NCBI GenBank assembly: GCA_022559845.1
Contig: CM040125.1
Location: 322,035,829-322,099,828, forward strand
DNA length: 64,000 bases
Source: Amorphophallus konjac
Lineage: Eukaryota; Streptophyta; Magnoliopsida; Alismatales; Araceae
Direction: 5' to 3'
How positions within the stretch are numbered: position 1 is the stretch's first letter; each line of letters opens with the position of its first letter. Both the position numbers and the translations under genes were made by a program. This document shows, in pieces, positions 62,942-64,000 of the stretch. The notes below the pieces were generated by a model. That model was not told where the DNA came from. It ran no database searches and saw nothing but the letters and a program-made list of their open reading frames with translations.

Positions 62942-64000
62942 CCCCATTTTTTTGGCGATCACGGTGGGACACCTAGTGCCTATCGTGTTAGTGATTTGAT
63001 GACTCTTTCTTTTGCTGTGTTAGTCCTCTTCCTGAAGTGGTTGCAGGTTGGGTCACGTTCTCTATCCTCTGGAACCTGCCCGGTTCTTCCAGCGCCGTCC
63101 ATCGTTTCTGCGGCTGAAAGTCCACCACCCTTCTCTATGAACAGCGCCAACTCTTCTGCAAAGCCTGCTGTTATAAGCAGTCCATTACCGACCGTTCATA
63201 TTGTATACGTCCTATTATTGGCCGTTCATCTTGCTAGAACAGGTACGCCTCTGTCCCCATAGTGTTGGTCTGGTTGCTATTAAACGGTTTCTGTAGGCCC
63301 GTTCCAGATCTTACGCGGTCTACTTGGAGACCGTCCAACCTAGTACGCTTCTGATTGATGTCCTCTTCCATTCCAGAGTTATCTGATTTTTGTGTTAGTC
63401 TATCATTACTCCCTGGATTATGCGGTCGTCTACAGACCGTCTATCTCCCTGAGCGATCTTACAGAGACCGTCCTTGTCGTGCTACAGTGCACCCGTGCTT
63501 CACTTTGATTGCCATGTTATTTGATTTTCATGACACTTGGTGCTGATTATTGATCTCCCCCCTGCTCTTATATCATTGTTGCATACTTGTTTTCATTTCT
63601 GACATGTTTGTTTGATTATTGATTGCTATAGATGCTAGGCTAGACTTTGCATGCACTCCGGTGCGCATAGGATTCATGCATATTTATCACATCTAGTTGC
63701 ATTCCTACCGAGGTAGGGTTTCCTCTCGTCTCCATACTCCTTGGAGCAGACTAGGGGACCTTGCCGAGGACCTCCGTAAGTCCCCGTTAGCCATGGATTC
63801 CCACACGGACGCCGGGCAGGTTGTACCATACCACTCCCCAGTCTAGGGTCTACATTCATGAGAGAGAAAGTCCCTTAGAGTCTACCAGTTTCCCGTACCC
63901 CACCCTAGTTAGGTACCTTGTGGTTGAGTGAATTCATATCTTAATTAATCCACTAAGGTCCTAAAAGGGAACTTATAAAAATTTCCGCGCATCATTTGGA
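62942..64000 (+). mobile_element. Internal leader of the last LTR element (truncated by window end)
   Basis: No coding domain in this kilobase. It carries further GCGGTC/GACCGT hairpin motifs (63286-63445), T-rich stretches, and a segment with CCGAGGTAGGGTTTCC and GCCGAGGACC near 63708-63770. Tat/Ogre-type elements often have a long 5' leader before gag, which would fit. Confidence 0.45.
62952..62970 (+). promoter_or_regulatory. Candidate primer binding site
   Basis: TTGGCGATCACGGTGGGAC ten bases after the LTR end. It resembles the TTGGCGACTCCACTGGGGA-type site used by Ogre-like Tat elements; several bases differ and no tRNA was assigned. Confidence 0.5.

Larger units (their letters stand above)
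61398..63445. repeat. Array of dispersed micro-hairpins, GCGGYC - loop - RGCCGTTCA
   Basis: At least fourteen copies of a motif in which [TA]CGG[TC]C and [AG][GA]CCGT[TC][CT]A are separated by 6-10 bases and can pair. Examples: 61398-61420, 61430-61450, 61506-61523, 61537-61558, 61677-61696, 62546-62570, 62575-62601, 62610-62635, 62678-62697, 62709-62733, 63282-63305, 63313-63340, 63421-63445. One overlapping perfect hairpin, CCGCACAA-GACCA-TTGTGCGG, lies at 61521-61541. Confidence 0.8.

Overview
This window is a gene-poor stretch of flowering-plant nuclear DNA made almost entirely of retrotransposons. The evidence is the mix of families: a Sirevirus-type Ty1/copia element, a Tat-lineage Ty3/gypsy element with a second (archaeal-type) RNase H and an antisense gene, chromoviruses with a C-terminal chromodomain, plant L1 LINEs and an RTE-type LINE. 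I recognise no ordinary host gene, tRNA, rRNA or CRISPR. The species cannot be named from this sequence.

The first two thirds are one nested stack. A Sirevirus copia element (1 to about 43740; its 5' LTR lies just outside the window) was entered by a 5'-truncated L1 fragment (about 1171-1751), a Tat gypsy element (2098-27158, target duplication GTTAT), an antisense RTE LINE (27764-29954, 14-bp duplication) and a small non-autonomous chromovirus derivative (34400-42111, duplication TTCTT). The Tat element was itself entered by a full-length chromovirus (4077-13820, duplication CGGGC) and an antisense L1-like fragment (about 14396-15451). Removing the insertions leaves about 8 kb of Sirevirus in the order gag, protease, integrase, RT/RNase H, env-like ORF, multiple polypurine tracts, 3' LTR. 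Three of the LTR-element boundaries have perfect 5-bp target duplications and TG...CA ends.

The last third is a second mosaic. It holds an LTR-like tail (43741-44968), a minus-strand gag-bearing element with no recognisable pol (about 45339-50900), a remnant resembling the 3' non-coding part of the Tat element (50901-54330), and an L1 LINE (about 54331-61172). The L1 is interrupted by a 3.0-kb solo LTR (55383-58424, duplication CAGTA) and cut at its end by an LTR element that runs off the window (61173-64000).

Most coding regions are decayed. Many nonsense codons look like C-to-T changes at Gln, Trp or Arg codons, as expected from deamination of methylated DNA. Two long frames survive. One is an 816-codon ORF in the non-autonomous chromovirus (36942-39392), which fuses a half gag domain, a novel middle with internal repeats and an integrase tail. 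The other is the antisense Tat ORF (24760-25932). Other notable structures are a near-perfect 74-bp palindrome in the solo LTR, a set of recurring GCGGTC/GACCGT micro-hairpins in the last LTR element, and minisatellites with different units in the two Tat-like 3' regions.
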